Shown: piece after piece, positions 29,141 through 41,130 of the stretch | Layout: the number at the start of each line of letters is the position of its first letter | How positions within the stretch are numbered: the stretch's first letter is position 1 | DNA from: Talinum fruticosum | Lineage: Eukaryota; Streptophyta; Magnoliopsida; Caryophyllales; Talinaceae | DNA: 64,000 nucleotides | Assembly: GCA_021018815.1 (NCBI GenBank) | Contig: JAITYX010000026.1 | Location: 6,510,001-6,574,000, forward strand | Direction of reading: 5' to 3' | The notes under the pieces: generated by a model | Told to the model about the DNA's origin: nothing | Seen by the model: only the letters and a program-made list of their open reading frames with translations | Databases searched by the model: none | Made by a program: the position numbers and the translations under genes

Positions 29141-32100
29141 ATGGCTTGGGTAAGTCTAAATTTCGAGAAAATTTAACATTTTGATCATCAATTTATCGAA
29201 TCTCTTTCTTCCACTCTCAACCTCTACGGAACGCAATGGTTTCATACAGCATTAACAGTAAATTCAAATATGCTTGCAATGGTTTCATACAACATTTACG
29301 GTGAGACAATGTAATGTCAATATTATGAGTAGGATATCATAAACCTGGTTATTATGTTAAACAAACTAGTGTGTTGTGAAGAGTTCTGTCACTTGTTTGC
29401 TATATGTTGTGACTTGTTAGTGGAGAGGTTAAGATGGGCGTTTTCCGGAATTCCCATTAGGAATCAAATGCTTGCTATAGGGGTTGCATTATGCATAACA
29501 TAATTTCTAATCAGGATTGGGAATTGAATCTTGGGAATGAGATTTGATTCTGTACAGAGCTAAATGCCCTTTATTGGAGTTAATATTATTACTTCACTAG
29601 CTCATTTTAGGATGTAGAGTTGCTGATATAAACATTTGTGGAGGTTGTGGGTAATGCTTAATTTGGCTTTAAGAAAGTACTTGATTTAATTCTGTCAAAG
29701 GAAAAGAAATTAACTGTTTGATAAAGATAAGAAATTAAGTGCATATTTTAGGATTGTTATGTGTTCATCTAGTTGAGCTGAAAACAGCACTTGCTTCTGG
29801 ATACTCTGTGTCTGTGTGCTAAAAATGAGCTCTTTCTTTTCAATGAGAAGATCTGTAAATAGATATTTAAGTATTAATGCTACAATGAAAGCATAGGTGA
29901 AGTTTCATGGATAAGTCCTTTGTTGGTTCAAATTTTGCCTTCTACCTGCTCTTTTTGATGGATTTAACTGGTTATTTTGGCCATAACTTCAATCCTTTAG
30001 CTCCCCTTGTTACTTTTGCATAGATTGCTGCTTGATACATCTTGCAAAAGGAATTCTTTTTCAAGAGTAGTGATGGGAGTTTATGACTAGATACATTATG
30101 GGTTAGTAACTTTATTATACTTGAGAAGTAATTTGGTCAAATTTTTTCCCTTGTTATTTATAGGATATAAATTCCCATTAATGCTATGATATTAACAATA
30201 TGAGAATTGGAATTCAACAAATTTATGTTGGAGGGATTTCCATCACTATTCCCTCATCATAGGATCACTATTTGTTAACTGGAAGGTCAAAACTGGGAGA
30301 AGGATGCAAAATAGCAATTTAATGTGTTAAAAGCTTTTGTTTTAAGAATAGGCCAACAATTTATGAGAGTTTTCAAAGCCTAAATCCATTTGCATTCATT
30401 TTGAATGCTGTAGTTTTTACCGGATAGCTTCCACAGTTCAGACATGGAATTTAGCAATATGATGTGACTGATGTTACTTTGATCATTTAATGCACAAAGT
30501 CTCTTCTATGATGTTTCATGACAAAAAAACATGTTATGAGCTTTATTTTTTCATATTGCTAATGAAGTTTCCTTCGCACTTTCTTGTTATATTTTTTCCC
30601 TTTCCATGTGTGAAGTTTTCATAACGCTTTTTGTATGTTGACACCTGATAATGTGAAGTTTTTGTTTGAAGGATGAGTATTTTGACAAACCAACTGGATG
30701 TATACACATAAGTCAGAATGAGTTTTCATACCGGAAGTAAGACACTGCTCTACTCTTTTTATGGACTATATACATGTTTTGTTCTTTTGTTGTATGTTGA
30801 TATACAATGCAATCTAGAATATGGGCACTTTTGATACCTACTTATACATCACTGGCTGACTTTTCCTAAGCATAGTGTTAGTTTGAACCTTAACCTTTCC
30901 TTTATTCCCTTCTGTGGGTGGGTGGGTGGATACACATGCCCACGTGACTAGACTTGGCAAATTAACCCGGCCTAATCCATGACCCGAAATCTGAATCAAA
31001 CCAAACTTAACCTAATAATTAAAAAACTAAATTAAGATGACCCGAACCCGACCGGAACTTGACCTAAACATTTTCCACAAAAGTGTTTTTCTCCGCAAGA
31101 CAAGCTTGTTGGACCAAAAATTCAGCTGACCAGAGGCAATTCGACCTGAAACCTAAATTGAACCGGACTGGAACTCAACCAATCTTAGTGACCTGAACCT
31201 GGCCCAATGCAAACTAATCCAACCTGAAACCATCCTGAATGATCCAATTGCCAGGTCTACACGTGACTTGCTAATATCTGGAAACACTTGTTAACTTCGT
31301 TTCTTATAAATTCCATAAATGAGCATTACCAAGTGGGCATAACTTCAAAGGCAACAAAATGTGGTTTCCTCAAATAGCATTAACTTGTTCTCTCAAGAGA
31401 ACGCTTCCCACCCAAATTCCATTACGACAGACCACCATTGATCCACCGGCCACCCCCTTACCATAGTCTTCTACATCCTTGCTGTAGGCCTCAGCACCGG
31501 TTGCACTGCCCTTGTTGCTGAGTGGTGTCCACTTTTGGAGACTACCATTATCCATCCTTGTCATTGCCACCACCAGGAGTGCTATGGCCACCATCATCTT
31601 ACCTAAAACTTCGTCTATCGTGACTGTAGAATGGGAAAGAGTCTTCCTCATCGCAGAAGTTGTACTTGGAAATAGTTGCCTAAATAATGAGCAATATTGA
31701 TCCCAGTGGAAGTTCACCTTCGAACTCGAACTAAGCTGCATAAGGATTCAAAGCACGATGTGCAAAGGGTATGTGAAATCAAAAGACATTTGCTGCTCCA
31801 TTATCAGTTTGTTGGGGCATTTTAGGTATCTGCTTTCAGATGCTTTGGCATTTCTTGCACTGCCTCAAAATCCATTGGGGACCATCTCTTGGCTTGGGGA
31901 GTTTCTCGGTAGGTAAGTGGAAAAAGAAGGCTGTGGTCATAGTTCGTGATTTTTGGAGCATTTTGGGAAGAGAAACAGAATAGTCTTCCAGGGTGTGTAA
32001 ATGTTTGTTCAGTGTATGGAAGTAATTTCTTCAAGATTCTATTTTTGGGATAACAGGAACATTTGCGTTTTCTCTCTTAATTTGGCAGAGTATGAGGATA

Positions 32101-33814
32101 GCTTACTTTCTGGGATGTATATAGTTCCTTTGTACGGTGTTATCTGTGCATCTGTTTCTTCTGATAATATGTAAATATATTCTATTTTCCTTATTCGGAA
32201 AAAGGATCAAAACAAGGAAATTTGTTGATGACATCATCAATGGTGGCTTGGCTCCAAATTTGATGAAGTTTTCAACTCTTAGAGCATTTGCAATAGGATA
32301 TGATATGAACTTTGGGTCCAACAAATTTTGAACATGAAACTTCAACCCAAGAAGTTCGATAGTATTCACATTTTAGGTTCTGAAGGTTTCATGATTTTCT
32401 CAGGCACAAGAAGCAGAAGGATGAGGATGTTGCCATATGTGAATGCAAATATGATCCTGATGATCCTGACAGTGCATGTGGTGATGGATGCCTGAATGTA
32501 CTAACTAGTACAGAGTGCACTCCTGGTTATTGCCCTTGTGGTGAACTTTGTAAGAATCAGGTATGTGCTATATCGTCGTATCTAGTTATGTACTTATCTT
32601 CAACAATTTTCCCTTCAGGGTGATCTCTTGCTTGTAATAGTTATCCTTCTTTCTCGTAGTTTTAGGCATTTGATTTCAGCTGACTTATTAGTCCCATGTG
32701 TCATATACACAAAGCGATCGGGATTAATTGCGGGGGACAGGAAATATTTTGGCAATTGACTTTAGGTGTCAACTACTGAATCATGGCTGTCGGCCTCTTG
32801 TTATGCTATTTTCCTCGAGACTTGGGTTTTGTTCGATCTCGAAACCACAGAAAAGGATTTGAAAAGAAAAAAGGGTTTAGAAAGAGGAAAAGGATGTTTC
32901 CATCTTTTTTTGAAACTGCGCCTTCGAAGACCAAAAGCGTTTGTGCGCTTTAGTTTTAAAGACTCGTCATTCAGGCGAGCCGCTAGTTTATCCTTCTGCA
33001 ACTTTTATGTTCAATTAGTGGAACTTCTTCATTATTGTTAGATTCTCGTTCTTTTAAGGCTTTTGAAGGCCTTGGTTCTCATGTATATGCTCTCTCATGG
33101 TGAGTCCTTTGATATGTTTTGAGAATCTAACCAATTCAAGTTTGACTCTTGACATGCATGTCTTAGCAGAAATTTCAAAAATGTGAGTATGCAAAAACTA
33201 AGTTGTTCAAAACTGATGGTCGTGGATGGGGCCTTCTCGCTGACGAGGAGATAAAGGTAAAAGACTTGTTGTAACATCGATTTTCTTTGCATAATTTTTT
33301 TTTCAAAAGAAAGTCATTAATTTCTTTGAAAATGCCTTTTGATTGGGTCTGCAATTGATTAAAGATCCTTGTTGGTGTTGGAGATTTTCCACCCATGGAA
33401 TGCATTATGCAACTGAATTAGGATCCTTTGAAACTGCCTATCATCCTTTCATCACTCCTCCCCCTAGTGTTCAAAGTGCAATTGTGGCATAACTGTCTAA
33501 TTGACTCCTTCAATGCAAAATATGTATAAAATGCTAGACTTGTGTTAGCTACCCTAAATTCGAATTGTCAAATTTTTGTTGGCAATTTTGTCTGTCTAAA
33601 GTGTCAAATCAATGTAGTGGGTTAAGCATCCTTTATTCTAACTATGCCAGTATTTATCTTATTTGGTGTGCTTACTCTACTCAATCCCTTGGTTCAATTC
33701 CTCAGGCTGGGCAGTTCATTATTGAATATTGTGGGGAAGTAATATCATGGAAAGAAGCAAAGAGAAGGGCTCAGGCTTATGAAACCCAAGGTAGGTTGAT
33801 TTTATCTGGTCTTT

Positions 33815-33863
<49 letters not shown>

Positions 33864-36800
33864 CATTAGCAATGTTTGATGGAAACAGAACTTAACCTTT
33901 TAAGTTGTTTTCTTTTCAGGTCTGAAGGATGCATATATAATCTCTCTTAATGCCCATGAATCAATTGATGCAACAAGGAAAGGAAGCCTTGCTAGGTTCA
34001 TTAATCATTCATGGTGAGACTCAGAATAATGTTTGCTGAATGTGCTGATCTAAGCTGCTGCTGTGACCGCCTGATCTTACATTAACTTTCCTTTGATTAT
34101 TCAGTCAACCAAACTGCGAGACAAGAAAATGGACAGTGCAGGGAGAAATTAGGGTCGGAATTTTTGCAAAGCATGATATTTCTGTTGGAACTGAACTGGC
34201 ATATGATTACAATTTTGAATGGTATGGTGGTGCAAAGGTTCGGTGCTTGTGTGGGGCTGCAAGTTGTTCTGGATTTCTTGGGGCGAAATCGCGTGGTTTT
34301 CAGGTACAGTAACTAATGAACTTATTGTAATGGCAAATATTTAACTGTAGCGTTTATCTGGGTAAGCTAATTACATGCGAGAGACTCTCATAAATCAATA
34401 CCTTTTTTTTTGGGGGGGTATAGGATACCAATTTGGCAATGTTTTCTGTTTATTAATATTTTCCAACTGGTTAAGGCCTGTAAGCTTTTACCAGACTACA
34501 AATGAAGCTTCCAAAGTCTAAAAGTTCTTTTCCACGTATGTACTTAAACCACACATACTCCTACCACCGAAACCTTTGAAGATCTCATATACAATGTAAT
34601 GCACACCCAGTTCATATTGCCGAATTCAATCAATTGACTAGCTAGTGGTCTGCCTGCTGGGAAGTAACATTTTCTTGTTTGACACATTTATATGGAACTT
34701 TTCCTTTATTATTACTACTTTTGTTTCTTTCAACTGATTGTTAATGACTTTGGGTATAGATGCTTGCATTGCCTTCTTGTCTCCTCTGCATGCTCCTTCC
34801 CCTTCTCCTCATCTTTTCCCTGAAGAGAACTTCTTCATCTTCTTTGTAAAATACATTTGTGCAGTTGGTCTTCCAATTTGACGGTGGTACTGCACATCTT
34901 TGTGTTCTCTGGAAGTTGGAAGGTGATAAAACGTGTTTTGCTTTTGATTAGTTATTTGAGGGCAAGTTGGGGACTTTTAAATCCGCGTGTCTTATCAATA
35001 TCTCCATCGTTTATAGTTTGATAAATTGACGGACACATTCATTTGTTACGCATTATTTCACCTTCTACTAATGTTGACTTTCTCCATAGTTTCTTTTGGA
35101 TGGCTGAAAAGCTAAATTTGGATTTGTATTACATTTAGTTATTTGTGTGCAGCTTTTTATGCTGCTATGTTAATATGGTCTCTTTAATGCTTCTTGATCA
35201 GGAAGATACGTACCTCTGGGAAGATGATGATGACAGGTATGGAGTTTTCAATTGGCCTTTTATGTTTTTCTAGTCTATGGAGTAAGCTGAAATAGTAGTG
35301 AATTGTCAATTTTTATTCCAATGATTTGTGCACGGTCAATTCTACATTCTGCTTGTTCTATATTAAAGCTTTGGCATAGCCTTTCCCTTCAGGCCATCTT
35401 TAGAAATTATTTTCTCCCTAAAATCAATTGGAGCTAGCCTTCACATAAATTTTATTTCAATTTCAAGTGAACTTTCCTTGAAGACAGGCATTTCTGAGAA
35501 TATTGTGGAACCTTTGTCTTGTTTCAATCTCATTATGTCCCTCCCATTTGCCCCCTATTTAGGTATATATTCTTGTTTTGCTATTTCTTTCTTTTTGTTG
35601 TCTCTTCCTTACTGGTAAAGCAATTTTTTTGCCCCTCTGATCCATGAGATATTGACATGACCTTGCTTGATTTACAGATATTCAGTTGAAAAAATCCCGC
35701 TTTATGACTCAGCTGAGGATGAGCCTTCAACACAAACATTCACGGGTACAAACTTCGCTGCTCTCCAATTTGGTGGTGAGCATGATGTTTACTCTGTCAT
35801 GATGGATGTTGATAGGGCTTCTGGGTGTAAGATTGAATCTCCCATGGATATTGAGCCACTGGATTCTGTTCGGCCAAATGGGGACGCAAGGGATCTTGTA
35901 AACAATAATGTTATGGCCTCGAAGAAAAAGCTAAAACGCTTGCCTAAGGGAAAATCAAAAATCTCCAGCAAAGGGAATTTGATATCGATGATGTTCTCTC
36001 ACTTTTAACAGCAAAAGAAGCAGAACAAGAGATCCTGACATTCGAGGTACTGGAGTCAATCTTGATAGTCTTTCCATTATTGTTGTGTTGATATTGGCTT
36101 TAGATGTAATGTGATTTATTGGTTAATCTTTGGCATATTAGGTCTGAATTACTAGCGGTGATTTCACTGGAGCATGCACGTTTTTTTTAATTTTTGTTTT
36201 TTATGCTTTAATGCATGTTGCAGACCCTTACCCTAAGCTGGGTTGCAGCCTCAAGGTTGGCACTAGGGCACTGGAGTGCATATTTTTGTACCCAAACATT
36301 ACAGGTTTCTGATGGCATTAAAGTTAAGAGCTTTGAAAAATTGTCCAGCATTCATGTCATCATCATCAATGGTGTCTAATTCTAAGCTACTTCATCGTAT
36401 TATCCATCTGCATGTTCAGGGGCGTACGTATGTTTCCTCTAGCTGCCCTTTTATGGGGCAATTTCCCTTTTTTTTTTTCAGAAACAGTTGTCTGACTCAT
36501 GCTGGTCTGCGAAGCTCTTCTTGTTAGCAAACTTTGCGCAATTTTAGTTGGAGTAAACTGCTGTGGTGGTCCAACCTTGTCAATTATCGAACTATATGAA
36601 CTTGTACGTGTTTCATGCTTAATACTCGGGTCATATAATTTATTAGAGTTGATGGATAAGCAGGTTACCGAGTTCATCCATCTTTGTACTCCATGAGTGC
36701 AATTGTTCCTTAGTTTCTGGATGGTGGGTTTGTATGATCAACTTATTTTCCAAAGTGTATCAGTGTTGACATATGGTGCTTTTGTCAATTTTCCAAATGC

Positions 36801-37578
36801 TTATAGATAAATGCCCCCTTTTTACGCTCTACATTTGCTGATATGCTGCAGCTGTCTGCCTGATGTTGACAGTAACCAAGTAATTTCAAATTTGACCTGT
36901 ACGTCATGAACCTGCCAGCCTCAAACCAGACCCAACCTGACCTCTTCAAAAATCAAGGAAACTGCGTCGTCGATGCCAAATAAACACGACCGGAAATTTG
37001 CCGAATGAATATTCATATCATATTCTCGTCACCTCCCTGCCCCACCATGTGGTCTAGGTCTCATGCTCTTAGGCTCTTAGCCAATACTAGCCCAAGCTAC
37101 ATCTGGACCTCTCTGGACCCTGCAAAAAGTGGGACACACACTGAGAGGAGTTGTATTTGACCAAAAGCTAGGATTAAAGATGAGACATGAGAAATGGAGC
37201 CCTAACCTCAACAGTTTCCAGCGACCCAAATGTTCCCTAACCCAGGATTACTATCCTGAACTCAAAATGACAGGGAATTCAGTCTCATTGGTTGTGCATA
37301 TTTTGCAGGAGATGAGAAAAGATGCTTGCTCCAATCTTGAATCCTTGTATAATGAAATACGACCAGCTATTGAGGAACATGAAAGAGACACACAAGACAG
37401 TGTGCCAACTAGCGTAGCTGAGAAATGGATAGCAGCCAGCTGCGTGAAATTGAAGACAGAATTCAACTTGCATTTTTCGATTGTCAAAAACCTGATGTGC
37501 ACTCCGAAGAAATCTGGAAACGTCAGACAACCGTGTGATGAATTGGATGATGGAGTTAAGTTACTGACTAATGAATGA
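29141..37578 (+). CDS. ASHH1: Histone H3 lysine methyltransferase ASHH1 (SDG26 type), with a late frameshift
   Basis: Exons: 29141-29149, 30672-30736, 32404-32560, 33170-33256, 33706-33790, 33920-34013, 34105-34303, 35202-35236, 35678-36046, 37309-37578. All introns are GT-AG and in phase. Domains: AWS (about residues 35-78, CECKYD...[12 protein letters not shown]), SET (about 80-205; GRGWGL, YCGEVIS, RFINHSC at 160-166, ELAYDYNF at 196-203), and post-SET (C213, C215, C220). In Arabidopsis, ASHH1/SDG26 acts in the nucleus on H3K36/H3K4 and promotes flowering. The sequence after [13 protein letters not shown] and the C-terminal [12 protein letters not shown]...AEKWI block identify ASHH1 among the ASH1 homologues. 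Exon 9 is one base short near 35978-35985: as written, the protein stops at 36008 (353 residues), while the conserved C-terminus continues in the next frame (about 456 residues if intact). The start MAWDEYFDKP is the first in-frame ATG of this model. Confidence 0.9.
30949..31259. mobile_element. hAT-type MITE in ASHH1 intron 1
   Basis: The ends are TAGACTTGGCAAATT and, on the opposite strand, TAGACCTGGCAATTGG. The flanks are identical 8-bp copies of cacgtgac (30941-30948 and 31260-31267). At 311 bp with no coding potential, it is a non-autonomous hAT element. It lies between the first and second coding exons of ASHH1. Confidence 0.88.
33819..33859. repeat. (TA)n microsatellite in ASHH1
   Basis: About 20 TA units in the intron after exon 5 (33706-33790). 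Confidence 0.97.
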
Positions 37579-40571
37579 TAATATCTTTCTGCCGAGTAAC
37601 CTGTGGGTGCTCATTTATGGGAATTAAGCCCTAGAAAAGCAAGTACAGTCTTTAGATGCACAGAATTAGAGTTTTTGGCGTAGGAAATCCAAGTCAATAG
37701 AGAAGCTTAGTTATTTAGTTGACGAAAACTCTTCAATGTGATAGTTCCTTCGTACATTTAATTCATGTCCTAGATGGACTTGATTTGAATTTGGGGACAT
37801 GAGTACTCCACAATGTTGTCTAAAACTCAAGTTTATTGTATTAGCAGATGCCGAAATCAGAAATGTCACATTTACTTGCAAAAGATAACTCTCTCTGCGA
37901 TTGACGAGGCATGGCACAGTGTAGGGTTCTTATGCCTTGTTTTGTTGGAGGTGATCAGTCATGTATGGTCATGTGGTACAGAGGGAGAGAAGTGAGAGCA
38001 GTATGAGGGAGAAAAAGGGTCAGAATATGAGTGGGAGTTTCTTAAGCCTCGTTTGGTTGGGAATGTTTCAATTCCGAAGTTAGTTACGAATAATCTTGAC
38101 CAAATAAACGCAGAATTTTTATTTTAAAAGTTTATGTCATAGCCAGATAATCTTTGGGTTAACCAATTGACGGCTAAGTGTGGGATATGACTCAACTAAC
38201 GCAAATGCCCCCTAATTTTTAGTCCAAGCAATGTTTGCCATACTAATTCCAATTACAGATATGCATGATTCTTACTGAAATTGGTGAATTCACTATTAAA
38301 TATGCCATTTGAAAAGTTCATGAGAATATCTTGTTAGAACAATTACCTTGAAAGTATAACCGGACTTAAAAACTTGATATTATGCCTAAAATTAAAGCAT
38401 TTTTGTGCAATTATGTCATAATGCTTTTCCATCTTGAGGTACTTTTCTTAGAATAGGCACACAATTGGATCCAATTTGTCCATCTTTCATGCTCATATTG
38501 AAAGTACTGACCATATTTTTAAGCATTGTCTTATTACATCCGAAGTGTGAGATTTAACCAAATACCTATAATTGGTTAGCCAATTCACAATTTACTAACA
38601 TTACCCCTTCCGATAGCGAGGGTTTGCAATCTCTAGTTCTTATAAAAATCTCATATTATTACTAAAGTTATTCTATGGAGTATTTAAAAGAGTAGAAATG
38701 TTGTCATATTTAATAACGACTTTGTTTTGATTACTTCACTTCAAACCCTGTTACATGCTAAATATAATTGAGCAGAATGCAAATCTCGTACAATACTTTT
38801 CTTCTTTTTTTTTTTAATTGAAGGACACATAGATGCAATTCATTTATGAAATTAAAATTTAGGTTTTTGAATACATTCAATAAGGACATGAATTATAGTC
38901 GTTAAAGAAATGGTATAGTAATAGTAGTAATTGATTCATCTTTCAATAAAGCGTGAGTTCAAATTCTATCATAGTTTCCTCTTATTCACCTTTTGGTCTT
39001 CCATGTCTTCTCCTACTTTAGATGCTTCTTTGAAATACTCTTTTTATATATTTAAAATTATTGAAAATAAACTGCTTTTTCTCTTAGTTTTTTTAATAAA
39101 ATTTTTCGAGATGATTGAAAATAAAAACATATAATATAGAGTTAAAATTTTAAATTCATCATGTTGTTGTTTATGCTTATGTCAATTATTTTTTATAATA
39201 ATCCAAAATATTTATATATCATCTCCTTCATGAAAATGATGCATTTTTTAAATTTTGGTATCCACATGCATATGATTATTATATAAAAATCCACAAAGAA
39301 ACAAATTAAATATTACAAAAAAAAAAGAGATGAAAATAGAAACATTTTGGCTATTTTACCGTTGCATTGGGTTGGTGAACAACCAAAAATGCAAATGAAT
39401 AAATGAAGGCTTCCTTTTCTACAAAGACAAGGAAAAAAAAAGGAGTAGGAAAATTTGCACGTTGCAAAAACAAATTGATTTTTCTTTTTTTTTTTGGGGT
39501 TTTTGGTAAACAACCTCCATTACCCTTTTTCTTCTTTTTTTTCCTCCTTGGTCAACCGTTGGTGGTCAAAGGGGACACATGTTCTTCCTTGGACGATTTT
39601 AATGACAGATTGCAACTTTTTTTTCCCACGTGGCAATTGGAAAATGCATGTCTTTACTACCTTTTGACTGTTTTTGAGTGTTACACAATACACACACACG
39701 AGGGCTTGGTGAGGTTACTTTGGTTGGTGCCTACACTTGTCAATTTACTTTAGACATATAGATAAAGGTGTTGTATAAATAAAATTCAAAGATGTAGACA
39801 TATATTTTTTAATTTTATTCTTCAGAATTGACTCTAATTAAACTTAGCTTGCTTGACTCATGCTCACTCGGTCATATATAAATTAATTAAATGTAAATAT
39901 AATTTTAGATTGTTTAACTCAGATTTCAATTCGTATTTTTTTTTTTATTCATGAAAATGTTTCAAATTTAACATTGAATTGATCAAATGTAAAAATATAT
40001 ATTACCTTGAAATTCTAGAACAAGGGGAGGGGAAAGAGAGTTTGAAAGGCTAATGAAAATTTAAAAGTCAAAAATTCAAATTTAGATATAAATAAAAAAA
40101 TCTCTAATTTAATAATAAATTACTTTTAGTCATGTTTATAATTAAAAAATTTATGTCCGATAATAGTAAAATACAAATTTCTTTTGTAGATAAATAAAAA
40201 AGAGAAGATCGATCGATGTTAAATAAACTCAACCATGCTAGATTTAAACTTGCCTTGGTAAGGCCAACAAGCCAGCTCCGACTAGGATTGACTTAAGCTG
40301 GAGTCAACCTTTAACCAAACCTAGTTGTTTGAAACTCACAAGGTTTAGTTTGTTAAGAATTTTGAGTTAAATTTTGATTTATTCGAATTAATGTTGGGGC
40401 GATCCTCGTCAAACCAACTTGACTCATTATAATTATATTTGTTTGAATAATATTTTCCAATTTGAAATTAATACCATCAAATTTTTAACAAAAATAAATA
40501 TTAATTAGTACTAAAAATAATCAAACACGATAATTAAAAAACCGAAAGTAGGATCACCATGTATCAATGAT
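37579..40571. other. Intergenic DNA
   Basis: 37579-37990 probably holds the 3' untranslated region of ASHH1. Beyond it I see AT-rich sequence without a supportable gene. The 116-codon plus-strand frame at 39403-39753 lies over homopolymer runs and has no domain. A phrase gcctcgtttggttggga near 38048 resembles MITE ends, but no partner was found. Confidence 0.45.
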
Positions 40572-40862
40572 GGGAGTAATAACTAATGGGTTTTTAGATG
40601 ACATTAATTCAATCTTTAGGGAGATTGGATATATTAATGCAATCTTTAAAATTAGCACAATAATTTCAAAAATTTAACTGTTTTGCTGTCACGTTATCAC
40701 ATCATTAAGTTATAATCACCCAAATTTAGTATAGTAAAAACAACAAATAAGGTGAAAGATTAGATTATTGGGGCTGATTTTAAAGGTTGGATTAATTGTA
40801 TTCAATATCTCCAAAGATTTTGATTAATATCGTCCTAAAACCCATAATTAATTGTTACTCCC
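40572..40862. mobile_element. Foldback element (MITE) with about 75-bp inverted repeats
   Basis: The left arm GGGAGTAATAACTAATGGGT, continuing to about 40650, is mirrored by 40785-40862 (opposite strand GGGAGTAACAATTAATTATG). The two arms share blocks for about 75 bp, such as atattaat...aatcttt and aacctttaaaat. No coding content is seen. The family is unknown, and the right end overlaps the start of the next MITE. Confidence 0.6.
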
Positions 40863-41128
40863 TTCGTTTTACAATACATGTCACTTTAACTAATATTTTT
40901 CGTTTCAAAATATCTGTCACTTTACAATTCCAATGACATATTAGTGACTAATTTACCAATTTATCCTTATTAATTACTTTATTTCTCTCATTTTTCTTAT
41001 TAATTTTCTTCATTCCCAATGAAAATTAGGGGTAACTTGATCATTTAACATAAATTTTGTCTTAAATTTTATATTTCTTAGTATTCCCATATAACCTTAA
41101 AACGACATGTATTTTGTAACGGAGAAAA
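40858..41128. mobile_element. Stowaway-like (Tc1/mariner) MITE
   Basis: The left end CTCCCTTCGTTTTACAATAC and the opposite-strand right end TTTTCTCCGTTACAAAATAC follow the CTCCCTCCG(T/C) pattern of Stowaway MITEs. TA dinucleotides flank both sides (40856-40857 and 41129-41130). At 271 bp it is non-autonomous. A more decayed relative lies at about 58890-59140. Confidence 0.72.
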
Positions 41129-41130
41129 TA

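Noticed and set aside
39403..39753. 116-codon plus-strand frame
   Set aside because: Crosses several T and A homopolymers; no domain and no neighbouring exon signals.
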